Notes: a model not told the origin generated them from the letters alone. Counted from the stretch's first letter, positions 22,637-34,267 are shown. The stretch: 64,000 bases of DNA from Perognathus longimembris pacificus (GCF_023159225.1 NC_063161.1:120442958-120506957); one strand, 5' to 3'. Made by a program: numbers and translations.

Positions 22637-23947
22637 TAAGAGATTCTGGTGGGGATGTGGCCAAAGGAAACACTACTATACTGTTGGTGGGAGTCTAAAC
22701 TTGGTCAACCACTCTGGAAAGCAGTATGGAGGCTCCTCAAATGACTAAACATAGAGCTTCCCTATGGCCCAGCAATCCCACTCCTGGGCATTTATCCAAC
22801 AGACCACAAACCAGGCTATACTAAAGCCACCAGAACCACCATGTTCACTGAAGCATTGTTTGTCATACCTAAGATATGGAACCAAACCAGATGCCCCTCA
22901 GTGGGTAATGGATCAAGAAAATGTGGTATATATACACAGTGGAATTCTATTCTTCCATCAGAAAGAGTGACATTGCCCCATTCATAAGGAAATGAAAAGA
23001 CTTGGGAAAAATTATACTAAGTGAAGTAAGCCAAACCAAAAGAAACATAGGCTGAATGGTTTCTCTCATTTGCAATAATTAGAATGTGCCTATAAATCTT
23101 CAAGCAAACTCAATGGGCAAATAATTACACCTGGACAAATTAATAAAACAGAAGTCTAAGCATTCACACAGTGAGAACAAATGAGAATATTCTAGGAGAG
23201 AATTATAGTGGCTCAACAGTTATGTTCATAGGATCATATAAAATAATGCTTATGGACATGAACTCTGAGAAACGGAAATAGGTTTTTTATTGTACTTTTT
23301 ACAGTTATTCTCCTTTGGTTTATTCCCTGTTGTTGCTGTTCTTTTATTTCTGTACCCTTTGTCTTGTATATACGTTTATCAGATTTGGGGAGGGGAAGGA
23401 GAAGCACAGAAATGGTGGTGCAAAGGGTAAACCAATTCAGTGATGATATTCACTAGACACTACTTGGAAATAAACTGTATAACTTAGGGGGGAGGGAGGC
23501 TGGGAGGGGAAAACTGGGAGAATGAGGGAGCAAGTGACCTATTCAAAAGAAAATGTACGCAGTATCTGACTTGTGTCACTGTAACCCCTCTGCTCATCAC
23601 CTTTACAATAAAATTTAAAAATTAATAGGTTTATCTTTTATCACAGTAGTCAAGCCTTTATTTAAATTAATCCAACTACTACTAAAACCAGCAGAGACTA
23701 TGACAGATGAGATGTAGTAGGAAAGTGTGGGATTGTGAAGATTGAGGGAAGAAAGCAGTAGTCAACTGTGTTAATGGCTTTAATGCATCAGTGAGGAGAG
23801 GATTTGAGAGCATCTCAGGATGTTTGATTTCACTGTGTTTTGATCATTGCTACCTAATCACTTATCCATTGCACCACAGGAGTCTGTTCTATTTCACTAA
23901 TTAGGATTAGGTGCAGTAAACTTCTGATTTTTGCTTTTGATCTTCTT

Positions 23948-24138
23948 AGTGATAGAGTGCTTGCCTAACATGCATGAAGCACTGGGTTCAATTTCTCAGC
24001 ACCACATACACAGAAAAAGCTGGAAGTGGGTGCAGTGGCTGAAGTGGTAGAGTGCCAGCCTTGAGCAAAAAAGAAGCTAGAATCAGTGCTCAGGCCCTGA
24101 GTCCAAGCCCTAGGACTGGCAAAAAAAAAAAAAAAAAA
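23948..24138 (+). mobile_element. IDL-Geo SINE
   Basis: TTCTCAGCACCACATACACA and CTGAGTCCAAGCCCTAGGAC, then a run of 18 A. The 5' end of the ID-like arm is shortened. Confidence 0.9.
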
Positions 24139-24399
24139 TCTCTCAATAGTTTTCATCCAAGAGAATAATCATCTGATGTATTCAGGTAGGGACTCCAGAA
24201 AGTATCAGTATTGGATCCATTTTAATATCAATATAATTAAGCCCACACTAGAGTCAACTACAGTGACTCAAAGCAATGAGGAACTCTTACTTAAAATAAT
24301 ATAGTAATCTAATAAAGAAAAGGAGATAAGTTTTCAGTCAAGAAAGGTTATACTAGTTAATTATCTTCTTATGCAAAGATCCTGAGATAGTTTGAAAAT

Positions 24400-24545
24400 A
24401 GCACCACTTCTGATTTTTGAGTGGTTAATTGGAGATAAGGATCTCATGGGGACTTTTCTGCCCTGGCTGGCTTCAAATCATGATCCTCAGATCTTAGCTT
24501 CCTGACTAGCTAGGATTACATCATGAGCTACCGGTGCCTGGCTCA
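24400..24545 (-). mobile_element. B1-like arm of a composite SINE
   Basis: GGTTAATTGGAGATAAGGAT to CTAGCTAGGATTACATCATG, in reverse orientation. Confidence 0.75.
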
Positions 24546-24644
24546 TGGTTATGCTTTTGAGAGCAAGGGTTGTATATCATGCTTTTAATAATTACTCTTA
24601 CAGATTCTAGAATGAAAAAATAATTAAAAGGAAATGCATCTTTT

Positions 24645-24885
24645 GCTGGGCACCAATAACTCACACCTACAATCTTATCTACTCAGGAGGCTGAGAGTCA
24701 GAAGATTAAGGTTCAAAGTCCTGGCAGAAAAGTCCTTCAGATTCAGTCTCCAAAAATAACCAGCAAAAAGTAGGGTTGGAGATGTGGCTCAAGTAGTAGA
24801 GTACTAGTCAAACAAGTAGTAGAGCACTAGCCCTGAGTTCAAACCTTGGTACTAAAGCACACCCCCTCCCCCCAAAAAAGAAAAA
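24645..24885 (+). mobile_element. B1-like/Geo composite SINE
   Basis: ATCTACTCAGGAGGCTGAGA and GATGTGGCTCAAGTAGTAGA, with a short internal duplication in the right arm. Confidence 0.8.
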
Positions 24886-25764
24886 GTTAATATGGATCAT
24901 TGAAAAGATCTTGATATATTGCCAATTGTTTTCTGGGGAGAAAGAACTGTGTTCCAGTTTAAAATGACTGTCATTGTGTTCATTTTTGTTTAAATTTTAG
25001 TACTTTGTTTTTGAGTAGAATAAAATATGCCGTTCATGATTTGTATTGCTCTATAACTACTAAAAGTAAATTGTTTCATGTTTATTAATCATTTGTATTT
25101 CTGCTTCTGAGATTTGTCTGCATTTTGCTGTTGCACTTTTCCATTGAAGTTTTGTGTTTTCTTTATTGATTGAAACAGCTACACACATTATTGATTGAAA
25201 CTGCTACATACTTTTTGTCAGACATCTTGAAAGATTTCTCTACTTTGTAATTTGCTTTTCAATTTTTGATAGTTTCTGTTGGAGAGACTTAAATTTTTCA
25301 TGCAGTTAAATCGTTGATTTGGAGTCCTTTGTGATTTAGCCTATTGATTTTTTTTTACTTAGATATTTCTTCCTTACCTTCAAGAACACGTAAATAGTTT
25401 CCTAAATATTCTTATAGTTTTTCAACTAACACTTTGACAAACATTGATTTTGTCTCAGGTACACATTTTAATATTAGGTTTGTTTTTGCATTGAACACAT
25501 TTCAAATTTAGTATCTGGAATTAATTTTAGAAAGTGCTGCATGCTGACAATTTAACAAGTTGTCTCAGGCAACTTATAGAACAATGTTATTTTATGCACT
25601 ATAGTATTGTCAACTTTTTATTTCTAATTTTTTATAACTAATATAACTAATTTTTTATAACTAATAACTATTTATATTATTTATCTTATTCTAAAGATAC
25701 GTTCCTAAGCATTTATACTACTAGTACTTTTTGTTATTGTTATAATGTCTTTTTTTTCCTTAAC

Positions 25765-25970
25765 AGTTACAGAGGTTTAAACTAAGGGTCTTGAGCTCCT
25801 GGGCTGGTATCCTACCACTTGAGTCACTCTCCAGTAGCGTTTTTTCATTAGTAATTTTGGAGAAGGAATGTCCTGAGCTTTTCTTTCTAGGCTAGCTTTG
25901 AACTGTGATTTTTCCAAGTCCCAGTCTCCTGAGCACCTAGAAATACAGATATAAACCACAAGCACTCACT
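25765..25970 (-). mobile_element. Old B1-like/Geo SINE inside L1M
   Basis: ATCCTACCACTTGAGTCAC and AGTCTCCTGAGCACCTAG, reverse orientation. Confidence 0.7.
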
Positions 25971-25987
25971 GTTCCAATACGTTTTTC

Positions 25988-26237
25988 TGTTCCTTGTGCT
26001 GGTCCTAGGGATTGAACTCAGAGTCTGGGCACTGTCCCTGAGCTTTTGTGCTCAGAGCTGGCACTCTACCACTTGAGCCACAGTTCCTTTTCTGGCTTTG
26101 TGTGTGTGTGTGTGTTTAATTGGAGATAAAAGTATTACAGATTTTCTTGCCTAGTCTGGCTTTGAACTATCATTGTCAGATTTCCGCCTCCTGAGTAGCT
26201 AGACTTACTGGAGTGAGCCACCTACACCCAACTATGT
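25988..26237 (-). mobile_element. B1-like/Geo composite SINE
   Basis: GGGCACTGTCCCTGAGC, TACCACTTGAGCCACAGTTC and CCGCCTCCTGAGTAGCTAG. A GT run (26099-26115) sits at the arm junction. Confidence 0.85.
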
Positions 26238-26599
26238 TCTAAGATTTTGTTTTCACTGCCTTCCCCTAAACCATTGCTTCCTTTTTAAATGTATTTCTTG
26301 GTTCTTCTCTATTTTTCTAGCCAATCAACTCTAAAAATCACCATTTCAAGCTTCAAATGGTAGCCTATTTGGATTTTAATTAGAATTGCACTAAATTATA
26401 AATTAATTTGAGAAAAACTGACATCTTTATAATAGTCATTGCTATCCAGGAACTTGGTAGGACTTCCATTTAGTCAATATTTCTTTTATGATCATCAGTA
26501 AAATTTTGTAGTTTTACTTATATCATTCCTGTCTATTTCCTGTTATGGTTATTCTGAAGTATTTTATATCATTCATTTCTAAGATAATTACAATCTGAC

Positions 26600-27285
26600 T
26601 TCTACCTATTAATCTTTATTCTTTTGTTACTAAAACAGGAGAGAGAAGCAGTGGGAATTACCTGAATGACATTGAAAAAACTCAGGGAGAGAATTCACTT
26701 CCAGGAAAATGAGACAAGGCTATTATCTAAGGTGAATGGGTCTGAGGGCTGTGATGTGGTTGAATTTCTCTTTTGTAAGATCCTGTCTGTCTGCCTGCCT
26801 GCTTGCCTATCTGTCTGTCTCTCTCTTTATTTCCATTTCATATCCCCACAAATATTTTCATTTTGACTTCATGAAGATATGTTGATTATCCAAAACACAG
26901 TGTTTATCTCATTGTCTCTAGATACAATGATTGGCCTAGGTTGGGTCAGATGCACTATTCAACACTACAACCAGAGGCATGATGCTCTGATTGACACAAC
27001 TTGAGTCATGTGTCTGCGCTATGGACCAGGAAGCAAGACTTGTTGCCAGATGAAGAAGAAAAGAGGCATGTAGATCAGACAGTAGTCACTTCATCCACTG
27101 ATATTATTCCTGCCAAATTTGCTTGTGATTGTCTTGCTCTTACTTCAGTGAACATGTTTCAATTCTTATAACTATTTTAGTCTCAAATTTTTGATGCTAT
27201 TGACAATTTCTTGAAATTAGTTTTATTCCGTTGACATTTTTCTTAACATCTGTCTGTCTGTCTATCATCTACTTCTTTATGAGTT
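26600..27285. other. Intergenic block, partly old repeat
   Basis: Short CTGT/CTGC repeat near 26785-26822. The 26925-27040 segment resembles an old LTR-like repeat but is not assigned. No exon was found. Confidence 0.4.
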
Positions 27286-27289
27286 GGTT

Positions 27290-27405
27290 TTATCTTTCGA
27301 GACAAGGTCTCACTATGTAGTACAGACTGGCTATGAACTTGGGTCTTCTTGCCTCAGCCCCCCAAGTGTTAGGATCATAGGTGTATGCTGCTATGCTAAG
27401 TCTAG
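27290..27405 (-). mobile_element. B1 SINE (monomeric)
   Basis: GAGACAAGGTCTCACTATGT and CAAGTGTTAGGATCATAGG are the reverse complement of a classical rodent B1 without a Geo arm. Confidence 0.8.
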
Positions 27406-27747
27406 TCTTCTACCAACTCTTCCTACTAGTTTCGGTATAGATTTCCTTTTGTATTTTATTTCTCTTCTTATAATATACATTATTCTGGATTATCTCTATT
27501 CACCTGCAGCTTTAGTTACTACCTGTACATTGTTAGTTTCCATATACCATCTTGCAGGTCAACACTTTTGAATGTCTTATGATCAGAGTCTCACTGACTC
27601 AACTATAAAAAAAGAATGGAGGCTTAAACTGTCTCTTGGCCTCAGAAGACACAGAGATAGTCTAGGAAATATTTACTATGACTTACAAGAGTGGATATAT
27701 TCTTCCATTCTTGACCTCCATGTTCTGTTTGCAAAGAAATGTCATTT

Positions 27748-27990
27748 TACTGGCTTGGCACTGGTGGCTCATGCCTACAACCTTAGGTACTCAGGAGGCT
27801 GAGATCTGAAGATCACAGTTTGAAGTCAGGTCAGGCAGGAAAGTCTATCAGACTCCTATATCTAATTAACTAGCAAAAGGATGGAAGTGGAGCTGTGGCT
27901 CAAGTGGTAGAACACTGGCGTTGAGCAAAAAAGCTAAGAAACAGCATCAAAACCCTGAATTCAAGTCCCAGAACCAGACAGATGAAGAGG
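27748..27990 (+). mobile_element. B1-like/Geo composite SINE
   Basis: TACTCAGGAGGCTGAGATCT, GAGCTGTGGCTCAAGTGG and CTGAATTCAAGTCCCAG, with a GA-rich tail. Confidence 0.88.
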
Positions 27991-28308
27991 GGAGGGAGAG
28001 AAGAGAGGAGAGAGGGTAGAAGAAAATTTACTGTTGTTTATATTTCATTTTGATAAAAAGACAGAAGCCAGGACATGGCTTCTATGGGTATTTGTAGACT
28101 CATGTTCTAAATCTTGCTTTGCAACTAAGCCTTTTTCTAACAGATTCCTAATTCACAGTTATGGTGGGGATAGAGTGAAATAACTTCACATGTAGACCAC
28201 ATTGTGTAGACCACAAATGTGTATAGTATTAAATGTGTATAGTATTAAATATGTACTATCATCTTGTCTTGCTAGTTCATAAGCATGATATAAAAATTAA
28301 TTTTGGTG

Positions 28309-28508
28309 GGGCTGGGGATATAGCCTAGTGGCAAGAGTGCCTGCCTCGGATACACGAGGCCCTAGGTTCGATTCCCCAGCACCACATATACAGAAAACGG
28401 CCAGAAGCGGCGCTGTGGCTCAAGTGGCAGAGTGCTAGCCTTGAGTGGGAAGAAGCCAGGGACGGTGCTCGGGCCCTGAGTCCAAGGCCCAGGACTGGCC
28501 AAAAAAAA
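28309..28508 (+). mobile_element. Young IDL-Geo SINE
   Basis: Full-length element with intact CpGs (GGCGCTGTGG, TAGGTTCGATTCC). A perfect 17-bp target duplication AAAAATTAATTTTGGTG lies at 28292-28308 and 28509-28525. Subfamily marks are GGATACACGAGGCCCTAGG and TCCAAGGCCCAGGAC. Confidence 0.97.
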
Positions 28509-28695
28509 AAAAATTAATTTTGGTGTCTACCAATTTGCTGCAGTTATTATCTCTCTCTAGCATGTCCCAATGATTTCATTAGTTATTTAAATGAACTTGA
28601 CACATGGTTAACAGTCATATCTATTTCAACACCAAATCTAGCAATGTATCAATGAGAAACATTTGTAAAAGTGCCATTAAAATCAAGAGTTAGAG

Positions 28696-28930
28696 ATGGG
28701 CACCTGGGGCTCATGCCTATAATCCTAGCTACTCAGGAGACTGAGATCTGAGGATTGTGATTTTAAGCCCACCTGGGCAAAAAAGTACATGAGCTTCTTT
28801 TCTCCAATGAAGCACAAAAATGCCAGAAATTGAGCTGTAGCTTAAATGCAGAACACTAGCTTTAAGGAAAAGAAGTTCAGGAACAGAGCCCAGGCTCTGA
28901 GTTTAAGCCTCAGAACTAGCACAAGTTTGT
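28696..28930 (+). mobile_element. Old B1-like/Geo SINE
   Basis: ATAATCCTAGCTACTCAGGA left arm, then a degraded Geo arm (CTGAGTTTAAGCCTCAGAAC). Confidence 0.78.
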
Positions 28931-29443
28931 TTTTAAGTCAGAAGTTAGGAGAAAACATGAATGACACTATTCTGTATGATTTTGAATATTACAGCTAGAA
29001 AGGAGAATCAGAAGTATTAAAAAGTAGAGATGAAAGAGGAAAAATTGTAATGCTAATAAATAGTATTGTTATATTCCTAACAAACTTGACAACTGAAAAA
29101 TTACTATAGATAAGACCATTTTGCCTGAATATTAAATTAGTATTACATAGAAATCAACAATTAATTTAAAGTATCAACTAGCTAGTTTGGAAGATGTAAT
29201 AAACAAAAGACTCCAGTTACAAAAGCAACAATTTTTTTGTTTAAAGAAACAAAGAAATTCACATAATCTGTTAAGAAAATTTTAAACCATAACTGAAGTC
29301 CCAAAAGAATCTGGAACAAATGGAATGACATAAGTGTGTTCTTGTATAAAAGACTCTCTAGTACAGGGGTTGCTTCAATTAAGAAACATGTGATTTTATT
29401 TTAACCAATTGATTGAAAATCTACTTTTAAAAGAAACAAGCAG

Positions 29444-29639
29444 GGATGGGAATATGGCCTAGTGGTAAAGTGCTTGCCTCGTATACATGAAGCCCTGGAT
29501 TCGATTCCTCAGCACCACATACATAGAAAAAGCTGGAAGTGGTGCTGTGGCTCAAGATATAGAGTGCTAGCCTTGAGCAAAAAGAAGCCAGGGGTCATGC
29601 TCAGGCCCTGGGTTCAAGTCCCAAAACTGGCAAAAAAAC
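29444..29639 (+). mobile_element. IDL-Geo SINE
   Basis: ID-like and Geo arms complete. A perfect 15-bp duplication AAAAGAAACAAGCAG lies at 29429-29443 and 29640-29654. Confidence 0.96.
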
Positions 29640-29654
29640 AAAAGAAACAAGCAG

Positions 29655-29859
29655 CTAGATGCTCACACCTGTAATCCTGGCTAATCAGGAGGCTAAAATC
29701 TGAAGATCATGATTTTAAGCCACACAGGTAGGAAAGTCTTTGAGACTATTATCTCAAAAAAAGCCAGAAGTGGAGCTGTGGCTCAAGTGGTAGAGTGCTA
29801 GCTAGCTTTGAGTAAAATATCTCAGAGACAGCGCCTAAGCCTTGAGTTTAAGCTCAGGA

Positions 29860-29860
<1 letters not shown>
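29655..29860 (+). mobile_element. B1-like/Geo composite SINE
   Basis: TCACACCTGTAATCCTGGCT and GGAGCTGTGGCTCAAGTGG. It abuts the right target duplication of the preceding SINE and its 3' end runs into a CT tract. Confidence 0.85.
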
Positions 29861-29923
<63 letters not shown>

Positions 29924-29940
29924 TTGTCTCTCTCTCTCTC
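29861..29940. repeat. (CT)n microsatellite
   Basis: About 40 CT units with TGT interruptions, at the 3' end of a plus-strand SINE. Confidence 0.95.
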
Positions 29941-30724
29941 ACACACACAAACTCATATATGTACACACAAAAGGCAACGATAAGCTGGAAAAAATGGGCT
30001 AATCATGCCACAGGCAGATGCCTATTTTCTAATATAGAGAAAGCTTTTAGAAATCAAGACAAAAAAGGCCATTGGACTTGATAGTAAACCATATGAAAAA
30101 TGCTTACTCTTATTCACAAAACCAGAAAGGAATGGAAAAATAAGACTGAAATAAATCTTTTAGATTATGTTAGCAAGAGTCTAAAGGTTTGATTACAGTG
30201 TGCTCTCATACTTGGCTAGTTGAGTTTAAGTTGGCAATGTGATACTATCTCATAGAGTTCATAATGTAACCCAACAGGTTTTCTTCTGGGACTTTATCCC
30301 AGACTTTATTTACTCATGTATAAAATGATATGTAATGGGTGCTGTAAATAGATTATTTATTACAGCATCATTTGTAATATCAAACATTTTATCAGTATAG
30401 GATGTACAGGATGTATGAAGATACTTTTTATATGATACAAGATAATCATCAAGATCTAATATTATTCAGGAAAAGCAAGGCATGGCACAATTAGCATGCT
30501 AACTTTTATGTAAAAATGGCAGGAAAAATGATGTAAATCAATTTTGTATATATGAATTATATCCAGAAATACACACAAAAATTCTTCATGTTAGGTATAT
30601 GTATAAAAAGGAGCAATATAACTAGTGCATATTGTCAGAGAAGGGTCTTTATTGCTTTATATTTTATCAGCCACTAATCATTTCTAAATAAAGTAAAATT
30701 GTATAATGTTATCCTTTTCTCATT

Positions 30725-31110
30725 TGGACAGTCACTTGTGCTTACTACCAAAACTAAAAAATGATCCTGAAGTTACAACCTCAATTATAATTTGTCCCTG
30801 AAGCAAACTACTCATTTAGCACTTGCTCATTAGATGCAGTGCAGTGGGAACATCCTGGAGAGCAGGCAGTAGAACTAGAAGGTAGGATGGAAATCACAGT
30901 CAAGACATTACCTCCAAGTTTGGAGGTCTAACAAGTTGCATTTAGGTTTCAGATACTTAGCTTGTTTATTTTTTAAAAGTTGTTAGAACTAAATCCATGC
31001 CCTAATGTAACTGAGTATACCATAGTACTTGTTTTCCCACAATGATCTCTAGTATACTCTGTTGAATTGCTCTTTGGCATTGAATTTCCTCTGATTTCAT
31101 AATGTTCTTT
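30725..31110. other. Single-copy intergenic block
   Basis: No repeat or exon recognised. Confidence 0.4.
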
Positions 31111-31117
31111 TATTTTT

Positions 31118-31196
31118 CTTTGAGGGGTTGAGGACTGAACCCTGGGCTTCCACCTATACTAGGCAAATGTTGTACCACTGAGCTGTATCTCCAGCC
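31118..31196 (-). mobile_element. ID-like SINE monomer
   Basis: GGACTGAACCCTGGGCTTCC and TGTACCACTGAGCTGTATCT, reverse orientation. Followed by a C/T-rich run to about 31270. Confidence 0.78.
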
Positions 31197-31269
31197 CTCT
31201 TAATCTTCTTCTTTTCCCTCCTCCTTTCCTCCTTCCCTTCTCCCCTTCCCCTTCTTCCCCTTTTCCTTC

Positions 31270-31422
31270 TGTGCTGCTACTGGATTTTTAAGTCAAGGCC
31301 AGGGTACTTTCCCTTTACTTTTTGCTCAAGATTGGGCTGGTTTTCAATTAGGGATCCTCAGGTAACTCAGCCTCCTGAGTAGTTAACATTACAGGTGTGA
31401 GCCACTAACACTTAGCCTGTTA
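31270..31422 (-). mobile_element. B1-like/Geo composite SINE, internally deleted
   Basis: TTTTTGCTCAAGATTGGGCT Geo remnant and CAGCCTCCTGAGTAGTTAAC left arm. Confidence 0.68.
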
Positions 31423-31459
31423 TTCTACTTTTAATCATGAAAAGTATTTCCTTTTAGAG

Positions 31460-31625
31460 CCAGAAAGGTGCTGCATGCCTTTAATCCTAGTTATTCTGTA
31501 ACTAACAGCCAGACTGAGGGGGAAAAAATAGCAAGAACCCATATCAACAAAAAAAGCTGGGCAAGGTAGTATTAATCTGTAATCCTAGCTATGTGGAAGG
31601 CACAGGTAGGTGGTGGAACTTTGGG
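31460..31625 (+). mobile_element. B1 fragments
   Basis: GCATGCCTTTAATCCTAGTT and TAATCTGTAATCCTAGCTAT are two partial B1-type left ends. Confidence 0.5.
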
Positions 31626-31962
31626 CAATGTTTCTGGTTGTAACATTTTTCTTGAAAGGAAAAATGGCCAGATGGTTCATGCCCTGATTCATGAGCTGTT
31701 GCCAAGGTTTAGCTGGATGGACAGAGAATTGGAACATAATTACAAAACTGGAGAAGAGATATGTGGATAGATAGCTTCAAATAGAAAAGGCTTGTGAAGA
31801 TATTTCTGTCCTGTGTAAATTTTCACCCAAAAGTGATCTCAGCAGAAGAGCATTACATGGGAATTTAGAGGACTGCCTGTGTGGTGGAAGAGACTGTAAA
31901 TGGAATCCCAACCTAGTCTAACAAGTCAAAGCCTAAACTGTTAACTGCAAGAACATCAAGTA

Positions 31963-32080
31963 ACACCGAGCATGGTACTTCACACCAGTAATCCCAGAAT
32001 TTGGAAAGTAGAGGCAGGAAAGTTGCCAGTTTGATGCCAGCCTAGGCTACATGAGATTTTTTTTTCCTCAAAAAAATTTA
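31963..32080 (+). mobile_element. B1 SINE (monomeric)
   Basis: ACACCAGTAATCCCAGAATT and GCCAGCCTAGGCTACATGAG are typical B1 features, ending in an A-rich tail. Confidence 0.82.
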
Positions 32081-32082
32081 AT

Positions 32083-32275
32083 AGGGGCTGGGAATGTGCT
32101 TTAGCTGTAGAGTGCTTGCCTACTATGCACAAACCCCTGGGTTTGATTCCTCAGCACCACATAAACAGAAAAAGCCAGAAGTGGCGCTGTGACTCAAGTG
32201 GTAGAGTGCCTTGAGCAAAAGGAAGTCAGGGACAGTGTTCAGGCCCTGACTCCAAGTTCCAGGACTGGCAAAAAG
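32083..32275 (+). mobile_element. IDL-Geo SINE
   Basis: GGGGCTGGGAATGTGCTTTA start, TTCCTCAGCACCACATAAAC junction and a Geo arm with a short deletion. Confidence 0.92.
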
Positions 32276-32487
32276 AATACAAAAATAACCAAAAGTATAG
32301 CAATTCCCATCTTCTTGATTTGTTGTGAGATTAAATAAGAAATCTTAGCACAGAGGCTAAGAATCAGCAATATCCTATCTCCTGTCCTAGAGCCATATGC
32401 ATTATTTTGCTATGATTTAGAAAGTGTCTTATCTTCAACTGAGAGCTCATGTTCACTGGAACTTCAAGTTTCATTGTAAAATCTTTG

Positions 32488-32660
32488 GCAGTACTGATTT
32501 TTAAACTCTGGGCCTCATACTTGTTCAGCATGCTTGCTCAGCTGGTGCTCTATTACTTGAGCTACACCTCCAACCCAGCTTTTTGCTGGTTATTGGAGAG
32601 GGAGTCTCATGGATATTTCAGCTGTGATCTTTTAATCTCAGCTTGGTGACACCTGGTACT
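32488..32660 (-). mobile_element. Old B1-like/Geo or ID-type SINE
   Basis: GGTGCTCTATTACTTGAGCT and GGAGAGGGAGTCTCATGG, diverged. Confidence 0.62.
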
Positions 32661-32682
32661 TTTTTTGTAGTGTTTGCTTCTT

Positions 32683-32795
32683 TTTAATTGTTATTATAAA
32701 GGTGACATACAGAGTTACAGTTACATAGATCAGGTAAAGAATACATTTCTTTTTAGACAGTGTCACCCTTTCCCTCACATACTGGTGCTCTTAAA
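32683..32795 (-). mobile_element. L1 3' end fragment
   Basis: TTATTATAAAGGTGACATAC and CAGAGTTACAGTTACATAG match the minus-oriented L1 tails at 15565 and 19465. Confidence 0.75.
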
Positions 32796-32858
32796 TATGG
32801 TTTTTCCTTCGCCTCAGAAATAATTCAAGGTGTTTCCCAGTAAATTACCTTCATGATT

Positions 32859-33062
32859 TTTTTTTTTGGCCAATCCTGGGGTTTGAACTTAGGGCCTGGG
32901 CACTGCACTGTCCCTGAGCTTCTTTTGCTCAAGACTAGCACTCTACCACTTGAGCCATAGTGCCACTTCTGACTTTTTCTGTTTATGTGATGCTGGGGAA
33001 TTGAACTCAGGGCTTCATGCATGCTAGGCAAACACTTTACCATTAAGCCACATTCCCAGCCC
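32859..33062 (-). mobile_element. IDL-Geo SINE
   Basis: Complete reverse element. A 12-bp duplication ACCTTCATGATT lies at 32847-32858 and 33063-33074. An extra CACTG repeat is present in the Geo arm (GGGCACTGCACTGTCC). Confidence 0.95.
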
Positions 33063-33079
33063 ACCTTCATGATTCTTAC

Positions 33080-33500
33080 TGACACAATTCCAGAAGTGTC
33101 ACAGTTGAGCCATTACCACTGTCCTGAACTGTCTTCTGAACTGCAGTGACTCCTCTTTTGGAAAGAATGGGTACTGTTATATTTTTGGGCTCATCAGGTA
33201 AGTAGCTACAGCAGAATGGGGGAATCTCTTCAGTGGTTTTCAGATGGTACAGCATTCTTAGCTCTAGGCCAGGTAGAGGTTGGAGGTCTTTCAAGCATTG
33301 ATACTAAGTGGCTATTTAAAAAGAATAAAGATAAGTAAAACTCATTAGGGATCTTGAGATCAAGATCCGCAGTTGTGACGTTCTTGTCAGCTGTGGTCTG
33401 TCTGAAGGTTTTCAACATAGATGTGGTCTCTTCAGCTCAGAATCAGAGAGAGAACATCCGGGCAAGCACACAGCATTGCTTCTGACCAAGGAACTCATCC
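33080..33500 (-). other. Unassigned segment with two overlapping short frames
   Basis: Minus-strand frames at 33230-33418 (containing TTADLDLKIPNEFY) and 33076-33294 (containing LPDEPKNITVPILSKRG) could be parts of one degraded coding sequence linked by a frameshift. No family is recognised and no exon boundaries are convincing. Confidence 0.2.
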
Positions 33501-33579
33501 AAAGAAGCCTATGCTCAGGAAACTCACTGGCTTGTATGTTCTCCATCATCCTTGATAGAATGATGGAATGATCTTTTAT

Positions 33580-33835
33580 TTTTTTTAAAAAATTAGTATG
33601 TGTTAGTCATACAATGGAGGTTTCATCATAACACTTTCACACACTAATAAAATATCTCTGGATTACATTTACCCTCTCAATCACTTTCCCTCATTCTCTC
33701 TTCCCTTTCTTAAAATAATTCCCAGTAGGTTTTATTGCTCTGTTTTCATACAGGCATAAGAAACACTTGCACCATATTCACATTCTATTCTGTCACCATC
33801 TCCATATGCCTTCCTTGCCCACTGGGAATTGGCCT
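33580..33835 (-). mobile_element. Probable rodent L1 3' UTR fragment
   Basis: ATACAATGGAGGTTTCATCA followed by pyrimidine-rich CCCTCATTCTCTCTTCC resembles rodent L1 tail sequence. The subfamily is not determined. Confidence 0.45.
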
Positions 33836-34021
33836 TTAGAAGATGTAGTTACAGCAATAGTTAAGTGGCAAAATCTTATAAGACTGGGAAAAAGCCCTCC
33901 AGAAGACTCATAAGCTCTGAATCAGCATCCAGTATATGTTACTGCTTCTCCTACAGCTACATCTCATGGGTTCAAGAATCAAAGGTGTGGAAATGGAAAT
34001 GGTACCAGTCATCATTACCTC

Positions 34022-34209
34022 TAGAGAATTGGATCTCTTCTTCCTTCCCTTCCTCCTTCCTTTCATTTCTTCCTTCTCTCTTGCCTCTTCTTCCTTTCTT
34101 TCTCCCTCTTCCTCTCATTTTTCACATTTTCTCCTCCCCCTTCTCTCTCCATTCCTTCCTTCTTTTCATCCCTTCCTTCCTTTCTTTTCCTTCCTTCCTT
34201 CCTTTCTTC

Positions 34210-34267
<58 letters not shown>

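Larger units (their letters stand above)
21500..23630 (+). mobile_element. L1 (ORF2 3' part and 3' UTR), interrupted by a SINE and a second L1
   Basis: ORF2-like sequence runs from about 21530 to 21705, resumes after a SINE at 22017, stops near 22125 and resumes at about 22637 with the L1 segment GATTCTGGTGGGGATGTGG. It continues through GTGGTATATATACACAGTGG to a 3' UTR ending AATAAAATTT near 23620. ORF2 frames are broken. Confidence 0.85.
25060..26600 (-). mobile_element. Ancient L1 (L1M-type) ORF2 remnant
   Basis: Antisense L1 landmarks are CATGCAGTTAAATCGTTGAT, ATTTCTTCCTTACCTTCAAG and, after two SINEs, GGATTTTAATTAGAATTGCA and ATTTTGTAGTTTTACTTATA. Highly diverged and non-coding. Confidence 0.65.
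28935..30720 (+). mobile_element. Ancient L1 (L1M-type), sense, interrupted by SINEs
   Basis: The 30140-30720 part follows the ORF2-end and 3' layout: CTTTATCCCAGACTTT, ATTACAGCATCATTTGTAAT and AGCATGCTAACTTTTATG. The 28935-29428 part is A-rich and LINE-like but less certain. Two SINEs and a CT tract (29444-29940) separate the parts. Confidence 0.55.

Noticed and set aside
22764..22970. 68-codon frame resembling a reverse-transcriptase segment
   Set aside because: Part of a broken L1 ORF2, annotated as a mobile element and not as a gene.
32825..33085. 86-codon frame with SSIPQHHINRKSQKW-like sequence, and similar frames elsewhere
   Set aside because: Translation of the IDL-Geo SINE. The same peptide recurs wherever the SINE does.
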